A stretch of 64,000 bases of DNA from Dactylosporangium siamense (lineage in GTDB: Bacteria > Actinomycetota > Actinomycetes > Mycobacteriales > Micromonosporaceae), in NCBI RefSeq assembly GCF_016862795.1, contig NZ_BONQ01000026.1, positions 62,001-126,000 on the forward strand, read 5' to 3'. Made by a program: the position numbers and the translations under genes. Under the pieces are notes generated by a model. The model saw only the letters and a list, made by a program, of their open reading frames with translations, did no database searches and was not told the DNA's origin. How positions within the stretch are numbered: the first letter of the stretch is position 1; each line of letters begins with the position of its first letter. Positions 53,054 to 61,892 of this stretch are shown in pieces.

Positions 53054-53430
53054 TCAGGCGTCCTGGAGCACACCGGCACGGGTGCGCAGCCGGGCGACCA
53101 GGGTCGGCGTCACCGCCCGGTACGCGGACGGGTCGACCGGGTTGAGCCAGTGCGCGGCCCGCACCCGCCGGCTGATGTTGAGGTCCAGGTCGTCCAGGAC
53201 CTCGTCGACGTTCTTCAGCGAGAACGGGATGATCTTCGTGCCGCGGCAGTGGTGCCGGTCGGTGGCCGCGTCCATGAAGGCCAGCTGCGCCTCGACCTGG
53301 CGGCGCATGGCGTCCGGGTCGGGCAGCGGCACCGCGCCGGCCAGGTGCGCGGCGATCCACACGGCCGCCATCTCGGCGTTGAGCGGGCTGAAGAACGACG
53401 AGTTGTAGCCGTTGAAGTAGAGCCCGTCCA
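53054..53430 (-). pseudogene. Flavin-containing monooxygenase C-terminal fragment, cut by an IS6 element
   Basis: Only about 125 residues remain (LYFNGYNSSFFSPLNAEMAA, DRHHCRGTKIIPFSLKNVDE), matching the C-terminus of bacterial flavin monooxygenases. The FAD and NADPH sites are lost. The coding sequence stops being FMO-like exactly at 53430/53431, where an IS6-type terminal repeat begins. Confidence 0.8.
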
Positions 53431-54001
53431 GGCTCCGTTGCATTGAGTGTTGGCAAGATCGAGGCAAGCTTGAGCGGTGAAGTCATCGATCCGTCCTGGC
53501 CCGTGGTTGCCTCCGAAGTCGGCGTTCGCTGGGTTCCGGTTCCCGCCGGCGGTGATCGTGGTCGCGGTGCGCTGGTATCTGCGATGATGATCACCTGTGC
53601 GGTCTTGTCCGTTCGGAGCCCGCGCATCGGTCTAGCCGGTGTTTGAGCTGGCTGTGGTCGGCCTCGATCGGATTGTTGGCGTACTGCTCGACGTGGTGCC
53701 GCGCCTGCGGGATCAGCTCGTCGAGGACGGCGGGGTAGACCGCGGCGGCGTCGGTGACCACCTCGCTGGGCTTGACCTCCAGCATGGACAGCGCCAGGCG
53801 GAAGAACCTCCGGGCCGCGTCAGCGGCGCGGCGCTCTGAGAAGAGCATGTCGATGATCTGCCCGTACTGATCGACCGCCCGATACACGTACCGCCAGACT
53901 CCGTTGAACTTGATGTATGTCTCGTCAACGAACCACCTGCCGCCCGGTGCATGGCGGGCGAACCGGGCCACGTCGGCCAGCAGCGGAGTAAACCGATGCA
54001 C
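53431..54001 (-). mobile_element. IS6-family insertion sequence remnant
   Basis: The left end begins GGCTCCGTTGCA at 53431, very like the IS6-family terminal repeat (GGxxCTGTTGCAAA). The element ends near 54001 inside the transposase N-terminus, so the right end and its repeat are missing. About 570 bases remain of an expected 800. It lies between two broken genes and no target duplication can be shown. Confidence 0.7.
53591..54001 (-). pseudogene. IS6-family transposase fragment
   Basis: The 136-residue frame matches the DDE core of IS6/IS240 transposases: HRFTPLLADVARFARHAPGG, WFVDETYIKFNGVWRYVYRA with the first Asp, EVVTDAAAVYPAVLDELIPQ with the second and NPIEADHSQLKHRL with the Glu. The N-terminal HTH region is absent. 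A single-base deletion after LKHRL shifts the frame; the next frame resumes with MRGLRTDKTAQVI, the expected continuation. It cannot transpose alone. Confidence 0.85.
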
Positions 54002-54004
54002 CCA

Positions 54005-54162
54005 CCGGAAGTTCGCCTACCGGTACTCCGAGCCGGAACTGGCCGCGCGGGCCACGGACCTGCGCGCAGACCACGCGGACCCACGCGCTGCTGAACACCT
54101 GCTGCGCCGACAATGCCCAGCGCGACGCGGCCCGGCTCGTGGAGCTCCTCGAAGCTCCGTGA
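54005..54162 (+). pseudogene. DUF72-family protein C-terminal remnant, frameshifted
   Basis: RKFAYRYSEPELAARATDLR, then after a frameshift THALLNTCCADNAQRDAARL and VELLEAP-stop, matches the DUF72 C-terminus (YRYSxxEL and THVLxNNCxxDYAQxNA). Only the last 50 residues exist, starting exactly where the IS6 fragment ends. DUF72 is a TIM-barrel family of unknown function. Confidence 0.65.
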
Positions 54163-54203
54163 GCCGAGCCGGTTACGCCGTTCACGAACGTCGGATCGCC
54201 CCG

Positions 54204-56474
54204 TCACCCGGTCGGAGCCGGCAGGGTGGTGCCGGCGGTCTGCGCCGGTATCATCCGGCCGAGGTAGGAGGACCGGCGACCGTTCGTGGTGCTGTCGCGG
54301 TGCGGCGGTGTGCGCGGTCCCAGGTTCTCCTGGTACGTGTCGAACCGCCGCGAGCGGCGCCGCTGCTCCCGTGCGATCCAGTCCTTGCCCTCGGCGGCGA
54401 CGGCCTCGAGGATGTGCAGCGCGGCGGTGATGCCCGCGGAGTCCAGCGCCAGGTCGAGCAGGGACAGCGGGTCCTCCCGCACCCGGTCCACGAGACCCTC
54501 GTCGAAGTTCTCGACACGGACGCTGAACAGGTCGTTGTTCACCAGCGCCAGCCGGAACGAGCGGGAGAACACCAGCTCGCCCCAGTTGAGGTCCGCGCCC
54601 TGCCGCAGGTCGGCGGCCTCGCCGGCCTGCGGCGTCGACGCCCTGGCCGCCTGGCGCACGTTGTCGATCCGGACGCTGCGCTGCGTGACCCCGGCGGACG
54701 CGATGGCGTCGTACCTGAACGTGAACCGGTTCTCGTTGCTCACGGTCCCGGTGGCGAAGTCGACGAGGACGCTGAACTGGCGGACGCCGCTGCCGGTGAG
54801 CAGGAAGACCAGAACCCGGTAGGCCGAGTACCTCGGCGGGCCGTGGACGACCCGGGAACGCCGTGGATTCCACCCCCCGGGCTCGCAGAGCACGGTGTGT
54901 GCGAACACCTCACGGTTGCTCAGCCGGTAGTGCCGCATCGCGAGCATCCGGACGTGCGCCTTGTCCCGGTCGAGCCACTGCGCCATCTCGCTGTCGCTGG
55001 GACGGTCGGCGAGGACCGCCCGCATGCGGTGGTATGCGGCCGCGTGCTCCTCGAAGCGCTCGGCCGCCTCCGCCAGGTCGTCAGCGTGACGGCGGTACTC
55101 CAGGTAGGCCACGGTGCCGCCGACGGTCAGCGGGACGCAGCCGGCCAGCAGCGCCAGCACGGCCCAGAGCGTCACGGTCCAGCTGACCGAGAACGCGATG
55201 ACGCAGGCGCCGCCCAGTCCTGCGACGGCCGCGAGCATCCCGAGCGCGATGGCGGGAGACGCGAGCGGCGGTGCGTCGGAGTCGGGCCGCTGGTCAGCGA
55301 ACGTGCCGTTGTACCACTGGCGGACGAACTCGCGGGTGTGCCAGCGCACCAGCCACTTCGCCGGGTCCAGCTCGCCGCCGGCCTCGTAGACGTCGATGAT
55401 CTCGCGGCACAGCGCATGCTTGACGGGGGCCGAGTCGGCGTCCCAGCGCTTGCCAGCCAGTTGGTCGAGTCGGGGGCGGTAGTAGCGGAACTCCGCGTTG
55501 ACCAGCTTCTTCACCTCTGCCGAGAACGACCGCTCGTCCGGTCCGCTGATCCAGGCCTCGTCAGGCAGCGGCAGACGCGCCGCCAGTCTGGCCTCCAGCC
55601 GGCGCTGCCGGGCCAGCTGCTCCCACCGCTGCCGCAGCGCGACCAGGACACCGATGCCGCCCGCCACCGGCAGGATCATGACCGAGGGCGGCCCGCTGCG
55701 GACCAGCAACGGCAGGAGCAGCGTCAGCGCGGTGCCGACCAACACGCCGCCGACGACGACCGCCGCCCAGGCGGCCAGGGAGAACTTGACGGGTGGCGGC
55801 CGCCGTCGCAGCGGCGGCACCGGGTCCGGCTCGAAGAACTTCCAGGCGCGGTACTTGCGCTTGCCCTCCAGCCGCTGCACGCCGAGTTCCTTCGCGTACC
55901 GGGCGTCGAGATGGTCCTGCATGCCGCCGTCGAGGATCATCTCCAGATGGCGACGGATCTCCTCCCGCCGCTCGGCCGGCAGCCGGTCGAAGTCGGCCAT
56001 CACCTCAGCGAACTGGTCCGGATCGGCCTCACCCTTGCTGTCCTGCTCCGCGAGGCAGTGGATGAAGCGTGAGACGACCGCGAGCGCGCGTCCCCACTGC
56101 TCGCGGGACGCTGCGTCCGCATACCGGAACGCCATGCCCAGATGTCCGAAGTCCTTCTGGTCCAGGTGGTCGAATGACCGTCCGCTCAGCACGGCGAGCG
56201 CCCAGAAGTACGCCACCTCGGCGCTCTCATGGCCGTGGACGAAGGCCTCGCCAATCAGCTGTTCCGCCCGCTGCTGCGCGTTGCCCTTCAGGTAGTTGCA
56301 GCCGACCCGGAACTTCTCCGCCAGCGTGTCCCCGGCGATCTGGTACAGGTTGTGCACATCGCCGTGCATCACCCCGACCTGCATGGCGACATGGGACTCG
56401 CCCTGCGCGACGTTGTTGTAGGTGTCCTGACCGCTGGGCTGGGCGGGCGCCGCGGGAGCCCGGTCCGGGCTCAT
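54204..56474 (-). CDS. Large four-helix membrane protein with N-terminal MQVGVxxGDVH motif
   Basis: The 756-residue protein has a disordered start. A motif at residues 18-41 (TYNN, V-A, MQVGVMHGDVH) is shared with the tail of the upstream nucleoside phosphorylase. A helical, TPR-like domain (about 50-215), two membrane helices (about 232-280), a soluble domain (about 281-400), two more helices (about 403-462) and a C-terminal beta-rich domain of about 290 residues (YSAYRVLVFLLTGSGVRQFS, NENRFTFRYDAIASAGV, FSVRVENFDEGLVDRV) follow. No enzyme domain was recognised. It is the last gene of the NUDIX-phosphorylase operon, 64 bases downstream of its partner, and is the candidate membrane effector. 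Confidence 0.85.
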   Translation of the reverse strand: MSPDRAPAAPAQPSGQDTYNNVAQGESHVAMQVGVMHGDVHNLYQIAGDTLAEKFRVGCNYLKGNAQQRAEQLIGEAFVHGHESAEVAYFWALAVLSGRSFDHLDQKDFGHLGMAFRYADAASREQWGRALAVVSRFIHCLAEQDSKGEADPDQFAEVMADFDRLPAERREEIRRHLEMILDGGMQDHLDARYAKELGVQRLEGKRKYRAWKFFEPDPVPPLRRRPPPVKFSLAAWAAVVVGGVLVGTALTLLLPLLVRSGPPSVMILPVAGGIGVLVALRQRWEQLARQRRLEARLAARLPLPDEAWISGPDERSFSAEVKKLVNAEFRYYRPRLDQLAGKRWDADSAPVKHALCREIIDVYEAGGELDPAKWLVRWHTREFVRQWYNGTFADQRPDSDAPPLASPAIALGMLAAVAGLGGACVIAFSVSWTVTLWAVLALLAGCVPLTVGGTVAYLEYRRHADDLAEAAERFEEHAAAYHRMRAVLADRPSDSEMAQWLDRDKAHVRMLAMRHYRLSNREVFAHTVLCEPGGWNPRRSRVVHGPPRYSAYRVLVFLLTGSGVRQFSVLVDFATGTVSNENRFTFRYDAIASAGVTQRSVRIDNVRQAARASTPQAGEAADLRQGADLNWGELVFSRSFRLALVNNDLFSVRVENFDEGLVDRVREDPLSLLDLALDSAGITAALHILEAVAAEGKDWIAREQRRRSRRFDTYQENLGPRTPPHRDSTTNGRRSSYLGRMIPAQTAGTTLPAPTG

Positions 56475-56483
56475 CGTCCACCT

Positions 56484-56516
56484 CCTCGCGACGCCGCCAG
56501 GACGGGCGGCGCGAGG
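56484..56516 (-). promoter_or_regulatory. Possible intra-operon hairpin between phosphorylase and membrane protein
   Basis: CCTCGCG/CGAGG and CGCCGCC/GGCGGCG pairs form a GC-rich stem with one bulge in the 64-base gap. It could attenuate or terminate part of the operon transcript, lowering effector expression. Confidence 0.3.
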
Positions 56517-56538
56517 CTCTCGTCGCGGCGCCGGCCCG

Positions 56539-57699
56539 TCATGACATGCCCTTCACCACGGCGACGACGGCGGCCACCTTCGCCGCAAGGTCGGCGACGT
56601 CACCGACCAGACCGCCGAGTCGTCTGAGCGCCATCAGCAGCGGCGCCTTGCGCTGGGGCGCCGGCGCGTCGACCGCCTCCGTGGCGACGTCGAGTTCTGC
56701 CCGAGCGGCGACGTACGTGTCCTCGTCCAGCCGCCCGCGCTCCCGCGCCCGCTCGACGGCGGCGCGGAGATCCGCGAGCTTGACGGACAGCTCGATCGCA
56801 CCGGCGGCCACCGGCGACGCGTGCACGTCGCCCTTGACCACGCCGACCTGCATGCCGACCCGCGCGTTGTCCTTGGCGGTGTTGTTGAACGTCGGACCCA
56901 TTCCTGCACTCCTCCGGTTCGCTACGACGCTGACCCGCTGATCGGCACGACGTTCCGCGGACAGTTGCTCGGCGAGCGCCACGGCGAACGCGGCGGCGTT
57001 CGCGACCGCGCGGGGCTGCCAGTTCACCCCGTCGGTCGCCGTCTTCGTGCCGTCAGCCATATCGCTGATGCCTCGCACCACGACCACCGGCAGCGACCTG
57101 TTGAGATGGCCGGCCTGGGCGACGCCCGCCGCCTCCATCTCGATGGCCAGGGCGTCGTTGTAGTGCTGCCGGACCCAGGCGGCGTGTGCGGCGACCGCCG
57201 AGTCCTGGACGACCTCACCCGCGGCGATCGGCCCGAAGTGGACGGGTGGCACAGGGACGGCCGGCGGCAGACGGCGCGCCCAGCCGCCGTCCCTGGCAAG
57301 GTGCCGGGCGATCTGGTCGGGCTCGTGCGGCACCTCCCAGACCCTCGGACGTGCCTTGAGCCCGTCGTCCTCGCTCGTGCCCCCGTGGTACGCGTAGACG
57401 TGTGTCGCTACTACGACGTCGCCCAGGGCGATGCTCGGCCACAGCGATCCGGCGACGCCGACGAAGAGCACCGCCTGCGGATCGAACTCCGCCATCGCCC
57501 GCTCCGCCAGCACCGCCGCGGGGTTGTTGCCCTTGCCCACCAGCGCGAGCGCAATCGTGCACCGGCCACCCGCCAGCGTGCCGACCTCGAACCGCGTGCC
57601 GGCCCTGTGCCGGTGCACGTGCGTGCGGACGAGCTGCCCCCGGACCGCCTGGTACTCGAGATTCAGCGCCGTGAGCACCACCACCGGGCTACCGTTCAT
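56539..57699 (-). CDS. MTA/SAH-type nucleoside phosphorylase with motif-bearing C-terminal tail
   Basis: The 386-residue protein has a nucleoside phosphorylase domain (residues 4-245) close to MTA/SAH nucleosidases: FVGVAGSLWPSIALGDVVVA, the substrate-binding IEMEAAGVAQAG (Glu189) and the catalytic Asp213 in RGISDMADG. A linker leads to residues 270-293 (TFNN, A, VGMQVGVVKGDVH), the motif also found at the start of the downstream membrane protein. Two coiled-coil-like helical segments follow. Classical enzymes of about 230 residues lack this tail. Its ATG overlaps the NUDIX gene by 11 bases. Related domains occur as sensors or effectors in bacterial conflict systems. Confidence 0.9.
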   Translation of the reverse strand: MNGSPVVVLTALNLEYQAVRGQLVRTHVHRHRAGTRFEVGTLAGGRCTIALALVGKGNNPAAVLAERAMAEFDPQAVLFVGVAGSLWPSIALGDVVVATHVYAYHGGTSEDDGLKARPRVWEVPHEPDQIARHLARDGGWARRLPPAVPVPPVHFGPIAAGEVVQDSAVAAHAAWVRQHYNDALAIEMEAAGVAQAGHLNRSLPVVVVRGISDMADGTKTATDGVNWQPRAVANAAAFAVALAEQLSAERRADQRVSVVANRRSAGMGPTFNNTAKDNARVGMQVGVVKGDVHASPVAAGAIELSVKLADLRAAVERARERGRLDEDTYVAARAELDVATEAVDAPAPQRKAPLLMALRRLGGLVGDVADLAAKVAAVVAVVKGMS

Positions 57700-58429
57700 C
57701 GTCGTCTCCCTCCTCGGTCACCGGGGCGGCCGGGCGGAGCATCGACGGATGCAACGCCCGGCCCGGCCCGGCCCGGAAGAGCCGGGCCGGCCGTCCGTGC
57801 TCCGTCTTCCGCAGCGGTCCGGCCGCGATGATGAAGTCCTGCACCTGCTGCACCTTCCGGTAGAAGTTGCGGGGGTCGAGGCGGATCCCCCATACGGCCT
57901 CGTACACCTGCTGTAGATCGGAGATCGTGAACGTCTCGCCGCAGAACGCGGTCGCCAGCGACGAGCACTCCAGCTTGGCCCGAGCCCGTTCGACGCCGTC
58001 CTCGACGATCTGCCGGTGGTCGAAGGCGAGCTTCACGTGGCCGGTGAGGACGTCGTCCACCGGCGTCCAGCACGCGCCGGCCGCGTCGGTGCCGGCCACC
58101 GGCTCCGGCAGCCGCGGCGCGATGGCGAGGTACGCCACGGAGATCACCCGGTCACGGGGATCCCGGCCCGGGTCGTCATAGACGCCGGACCGCTCCAGGT
58201 GCAGCGACGCGGCGTCGAGGCCGGCCTCCTCCGCCAGCTCACGGTGCGCCGCCTCCGCGATGCCCTCCTCCGCGTCCCGGAGGAATCCTCCAGGAAGCGC
58301 CATTTCGCCCTGGTACGGCTCGATCCCGCGTCGCACCAGCAGTACGTGGAGGCGGGACCCGCGAAGGGTCAGGATCACCAGATCGACGGTCAGAAGCACT
58401 CGCGGCGCATGCCATTCATCGACTTCCAT
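57689..58429 (-). CDS. NrtR-like NUDIX transcriptional regulator
   Basis: The 246-residue protein has a NUDIX domain (about residues 8-145) whose box keeps RELAEEAGL but has one extra residue in the loop (GGFLRDAEEGI), then a winged-helix domain (about 150-225, FTISDLQQVYEAVWGIRLDP, NFYRKVQQVQDFI). This is the NrtR layout: ADP-ribose-binding repressors of NAD metabolism. ATG 58429 is chosen because the upstream GTG 58453 lies inside the palindrome; no ribosome site precedes it, so a leaderless transcript is likely. It heads the phosphorylase/membrane-protein operon. Confidence 0.9.
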   Translation of the reverse strand: MEVDEWHAPRVLLTVDLVILTLRGSRLHVLLVRRGIEPYQGEMALPGGFLRDAEEGIAEAAHRELAEEAGLDAASLHLERSGVYDDPGRDPRDRVISVAYLAIAPRLPEPVAGTDAAGACWTPVDDVLTGHVKLAFDHRQIVEDGVERARAKLECSSLATAFCGETFTISDLQQVYEAVWGIRLDPRNFYRKVQQVQDFIIAAGPLRKTEHGRPARLFRAGPGRALHPSMLRPAAPVTEEGDDDER

Positions 58430-58444
58430 GCATGCACCGTAGCG

Positions 58445-58463
58445 TACTGTCACTCTGACAGTA
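58445..58463. promoter_or_regulatory. Operator of the NrtR-like regulator
   Basis: TACTGTCACTCTGACAGTA is a perfect 19-bp palindrome (eight-bp arms, CTC centre) ending 15 bases before the regulator's ATG. Position and symmetry fit autorepression of the whole three-gene operon. Confidence 0.8.
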
Positions 58464-58639
58464 ACTAGAGATTCGTCAGCCGCGCAAGCGGACCATCACG
58501 TCATTGCGGATATATCAGCTGAACGTCTACACACCACGCCGAACCGATCGTGACCCTGTGCCGTGCCATAACTCGTCGCACGGGTTGTGAGCTCGGGTTT
58601 CGCTGGTCATGACCCCGCCGCTCCTGGCGGTGATCCGCG

Positions 58640-58948
58640 GCCGTCTACCGCCGGCCGGGGTTCGTCCAGGCGATCACGAACACGCTGGTGCTGCAGGATC
58701 CTCTGGTACGCAAGGACTTCGCCTGGGGGCCGGACTGGGTCGGCAGGGTGAGCGCCCCGACCCTGCTGCTGTGGACCGAGCACGACCCGACCGGCGGGCT
58801 GGACGAGGCGGACCTGCTGCTCGGCTGGCTGCCGGACGCGCGGCTGCACGTCATCGCCGACGCCGGGCACTGGCCGCAGTGGGAGAAGGTCGGCGAGTAC
58901 CTGCACGCCCACCGGGACTTCCTGCTGCTCGGAAAGGACCCCGCGTGA
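58640..58948 (+). pseudogene. Meta-cleavage product hydrolase, C-terminal remnant
   Basis: About 100 residues match the C-terminal third of meta-cleavage alpha/beta hydrolases: YRRPGFVQAITNTLVLQDP, SAPTLLLWTEHDPT with the triad Asp, and IADAGHWPQWEK with the triad His. The N-terminal part with the nucleophile Ser is absent and an in-frame TGA stands just upstream. GTG 58688 could start a short product. It is probably the decayed hydrolase of the adjacent pathway. Confidence 0.75.
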
Positions 58949-59000
58949 GCGGCCAGCGAAGCGGCTCGGGCGGACGCCGGAGCGTAGCGGAGGCGGCGGC

Positions 59001-60107
59001 GTGAGCGAGATCATCGGCTTCGTCGGGATGTCGCACTCGCCGTTCGCGACGCTGCTGCCGCCCGCCGGCGACGGCGAACCCGGCGGCCGGTTCCTCGCCG
59101 ACGCGCGCCGGGTGGCCGCCGCGGTGGCGGAGCTGGACCCGGACGCGGTCGTGGTGATCGGCCCGGACCACTTCCACGCGAACTTCTACGACCAGATGCC
59201 GCCGTTCGTCCTCGGCGTCGAGGCGGCCACCGGGTTCGGCGACTTCGGCAGCACCGAGGGCCGCCTGCCGGTCGCGGCCGGGCTGGCGTGGGCGGTGCGG
59301 GACGGGCTGGCCGACGCGGGGTTCGACGTGTCGCTGCTGTCCTACGCACTGACCGTCGATCACGGCGTGGTGCAGAGCTACGAGATGACCACCGGCGGGA
59401 TCGAGGTCCCGTTGGTGCCGCTGGTGCTGAACACCGCCGCGCCGCCGCTGCCCGGGCTGGCCAGGTGCGTGGCCCTGGGCCGGGCGCTGGGCGACGCGAT
59501 CCGCCGCTGCCCCGACCCGGTCCGGGTCCTGGTGGTCGCCAGCGGCGGGTTGTCGCACTGGCTGCCCTCCAACGACCCGCGCGACCCGTCGGTGGTCGGC
59601 GAGCGCCGCGACGCGCTGATCCACGGCCGCAAGGACACCCGGGCGTTCGCCGCGGTCCGCGAGCCGCGGGTCCGGGCGATGGCCGGCAACCCGGACGCGC
59701 CGGTGAACGCCGGCTGGGACCGCTGGTTCCTGCGCCAGCTGCACACGACGGACCTCGACCCCGTCGTCGCGTTGGGCCACGAAAAGCTGGAGCACGAGGC
59801 CGGCAGCGGCGGGCACGAGATCCGCTCGTGGCTGGTCGGCCACGCCGCGGTCGGGCTCCCCCTCGTCTGGGACAGCTACGAACCGGTGCCCGAATGGATC
59901 ACCGGCATGGCGATCGGCACGACCTTTCCCGTGCTTTCTAGCGGACCAGGTCCAGGGCGATGTCGACGAGCAGGTCCTCCTGGCCGCCGACCAGGCGGCG
60001 CCGGCCGGCCTCCACCAGGATGTCGCGCACGTCCAGGCCGTGCCGCCGCGCCGCCGTCTCGGCGTGCCGCAGGAACGAGCTGTAGACCCCCGCGTAGCCG
60101 AGGGTGA
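59001..60107 (+). CDS. mhpB: Extradiol ring-cleavage dioxygenase (LigB/MhpB type) with abnormal C-terminal extension
   Basis: The first 309 or so residues are a class III extradiol dioxygenase like 2,3-dihydroxyphenylpropionate 1,2-dioxygenase. GMSHSPF near the N-terminus, [16 protein letters not shown] with iron-ligand His residues, and [16 protein letters not shown] mark it. The family ends near residue 312, here at GMAIGTTF. The last 59 residues are Pro/Arg/Gly-rich and are only antisense of the aldolase gene, so the stop was probably lost. GTG 59001 follows GGAGG. It should open catechol-type rings for the lower pathway encoded opposite. Confidence 0.85.
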   Translation: MSEIIGFVGMSHSPFATLLPPAGDGEPGGRFLADARRVAAAVAELDPDAVVVIGPDHFHANFYDQMPPFVLGVEAATGFGDFGSTEGRLPVAAGLAWAVRDGLADAGFDVSLLSYALTVDHGVVQSYEMTTGGIEVPLVPLVLNTAAPPLPGLARCVALGRALGDAIRRCPDPVRVLVVASGGLSHWLPSNDPRDPSVVGERRDALIHGRKDTRAFAAVREPRVRAMAGNPDAPVNAGWDRWFLRQLHTTDLDPVVALGHEKLEHEAGSGGHEIRSWLVGHAAVGLPLVWDSYEPVPEWITGMAIGTTFPVLSSGPGPGRCRRAGPPGRRPGGAGRPPPGCRARPGRAAAPPSRRAAGTSCRPPRSRG

Positions 60108-60939
60108 GGGTCTCGCGGTCGACCCGGACCGGGCGGTCCTGCAGCGGCCGGACGATGTCCTCCGCCGCGTCCTGCAGGGCGAACAGGTCGCAGCCGTGCT
60201 CCCAGCCGCGCAGGTTCGCGACCGCGACGAACGGCTCGATCGGGCAGTTGCCGGCCCCGGCGCCCTGACCGGCCAGGGACGCGTCCACCCTGGTGACGCC
60301 CTCCTCGACGGCGACCATCGAGTTGGCGACCGACAGCGACAGGTTCTCGTGCGCGTGGATGCCCAGCTCGGTGTCCGGCTCCAGGACGTCCCGGTACGCC
60401 CGGATCCGGTCCCGCACGCCGTCCATCATCAGCCGGCCGCCGGAGTCGGTGACGTAGACGCAGTGCGCGCCGTAGGACTCCATGAGCTTCGCCTGCCCGG
60501 CCAGCTCGGCCGGCTCGGCGAGGTGGCTCATCATCAGGAAGCCGGACACGTCCATGCCCAGCTCGCGGGCGGTCGCGATGTGCTGCGCCGCGACGTCCGC
60601 CTCGGTGCAGTGCGTGGCGATGCGGACCGAGCGGACACCGAGCGCGGCCGCCTGCCGCAGCTCGGCGATGGTGCCGATGCCGGGCAGCAGCAGGGTGGTC
60701 AGCCGGGCCCGGCTGATGTGCGCGGCGGCCACCTCGATCCACTCCCAGTCGGTGTGCGAGCCGGGGCCGTAGTTCAGGCTGCCGCCGGCCAGCCCGTCGC
60801 CGTGGGCCACCTCGATGCCGTCCACGCCGGCCGCATCCAGCGCCGCCACGATCCGGGCGACCGAGTCGAGGCCCATGCGGTGCCGGACGGCGTGCATGCC
60901 GTCCCGCAGCGTCACGTCCTGGATGAAGACCCGCGTCAT
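59938..60939 (-). CDS. mhpE: 4-hydroxy-2-oxovalerate aldolase
   Basis: The 333-residue protein has the HMGL-like TIM barrel of the MhpE/DmpG class: [17 protein letters not shown] with the catalytic Asp, [31 protein letters not shown] with the metal His residues, and [15 protein letters not shown]. It splits 4-hydroxy-2-oxovalerate into pyruvate and acetaldehyde. Its ATG overlaps the acetaldehyde dehydrogenase stop, as expected for enzymes that form a channelling complex. Confidence 0.95.
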   Translation of the reverse strand: MTRVFIQDVTLRDGMHAVRHRMGLDSVARIVAALDAAGVDGIEVAHGDGLAGGSLNYGPGSHTDWEWIEVAAAHISRARLTTLLLPGIGTIAELRQAAALGVRSVRIATHCTEADVAAQHIATARELGMDVSGFLMMSHLAEPAELAGQAKLMESYGAHCVYVTDSGGRLMMDGVRDRIRAYRDVLEPDTELGIHAHENLSLSVANSMVAVEEGVTRVDASLAGQGAGAGNCPIEPFVAVANLRGWEHGCDLFALQDAAEDIVRPLQDRPVRVDRETLTLGYAGVYSSFLRHAETAARRHGLDVRDILVEAGRRRLVGGQEDLLVDIALDLVR

Positions 60940-61892
60940 ACGGTCACCTGCCGGATGCGGCCGCCACGCACGGCGGCGATGCGCTCGGCCGTGGCGATCG
61001 CGGCGGACGTCATGATGTCGAGGTTGCCGGCGTACGCGGGCAGGTAGTGCGCGGCGCCCTCGACCTCGAGGAACACCGACACCTGATGGGTGACCGGCGC
61101 GCCCGCGCCGGTGAGCGTGTGCACCGGCAGGTCCGCCGGCACCGGTTCGACCTGCACCCGCTGCTTCAGCCGGTAGCCGGGCACGTATCCGGCGACCACG
61201 CCGACCATCTCCTCCACCGACGCGCGGATCGCGTCCCGCGTCCGCTCGGCCGGGGCGTCGACCAGGCACAGCACGGTGTCCCGCATGATCACGGGCGGGG
61301 TGGCCGGGTTGAGCACGATCAGCGCCTTGCCCCGCGCCGCCTGGCCGACCCCGACGATGGCCCGCGCGGTGGTCTCGGTGAACTCGTCGATGTTGGCCCT
61401 GGTGCCCGGGCCGGCGGACTTCGAGGCGATCGACGCGACGATCTCGGCGTAGGGCACCGCGGCCACGCGGGACACGGCGGCGACGATCGGGATGGTCGCC
61501 TGCCCACCGCAGGTGACCATGTTGACGTTGCGTTCGTGCAGGTGCTGGTCGAGGTTGACCGCGGGCACCACGTAGGGCCCGATCGCCGCCGGGGTCAGGT
61601 CGACCATCGTCCGGCCGGACCCGGCGAGCCTGGCGTCGTTGACGATGTGCGCCCGCGCCGACGTGGCGTCGAAGACGATGTCGACGCCGGCGAAGCCGGG
61701 CAGCTCGATCAGGCCGTCCACACCCTCCGCCGTGGTGGCGACGCCCAACCGGGCGGCGCGCGCCAGCCCGTCGGACGCCGGGTCGACGCCGGCCATCGCG
61801 ACGAGCTCGAGGGTCTCCGACAGCCGCAGAATCTTGATCATCAGGTCGGTGCCGATGTTGCCCGAGCCGATGATCGCCACCTTCGTCCGCAT
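60936..61892 (-). CDS. mhpF: Acetaldehyde dehydrogenase (acylating)
   Basis: The 318-residue protein has the DmpF/MhpF pattern: [33 protein letters not shown], the catalytic Cys in [14 protein letters not shown], and [14 protein letters not shown]. It turns acetaldehyde, NAD and CoA into acetyl-CoA, receiving acetaldehyde from the aldolase. ATG 61892 overlaps the hydratase stop (TGATG); a GTG one codon earlier is the alternative. Confidence 0.95.
   Translation of the reverse strand: MRTKVAIIGSGNIGTDLMIKILRLSETLELVAMAGVDPASDGLARAARLGVATTAEGVDGLIELPGFAGVDIVFDATSARAHIVNDARLAGSGRTMVDLTPAAIGPYVVPAVNLDQHLHERNVNMVTCGGQATIPIVAAVSRVAAVPYAEIVASIASKSAGPGTRANIDEFTETTARAIVGVGQAARGKALIVLNPATPPVIMRDTVLCLVDAPAERTRDAIRASVEEMVGVVAGYVPGYRLKQRVQVEPVPADLPVHTLTGAGAPVTHQVSVFLEVEGAAHYLPAYAGNLDIMTSAAIATAERIAAVRGGRIRQVTV

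Noticed and set aside
53019-53627. Single gene spanning the IS end and the monooxygenase fragment
   Set aside because: The frame joins the shifted transposase C-terminus to out-of-frame FMO sequence; no continuous protein family covers it.
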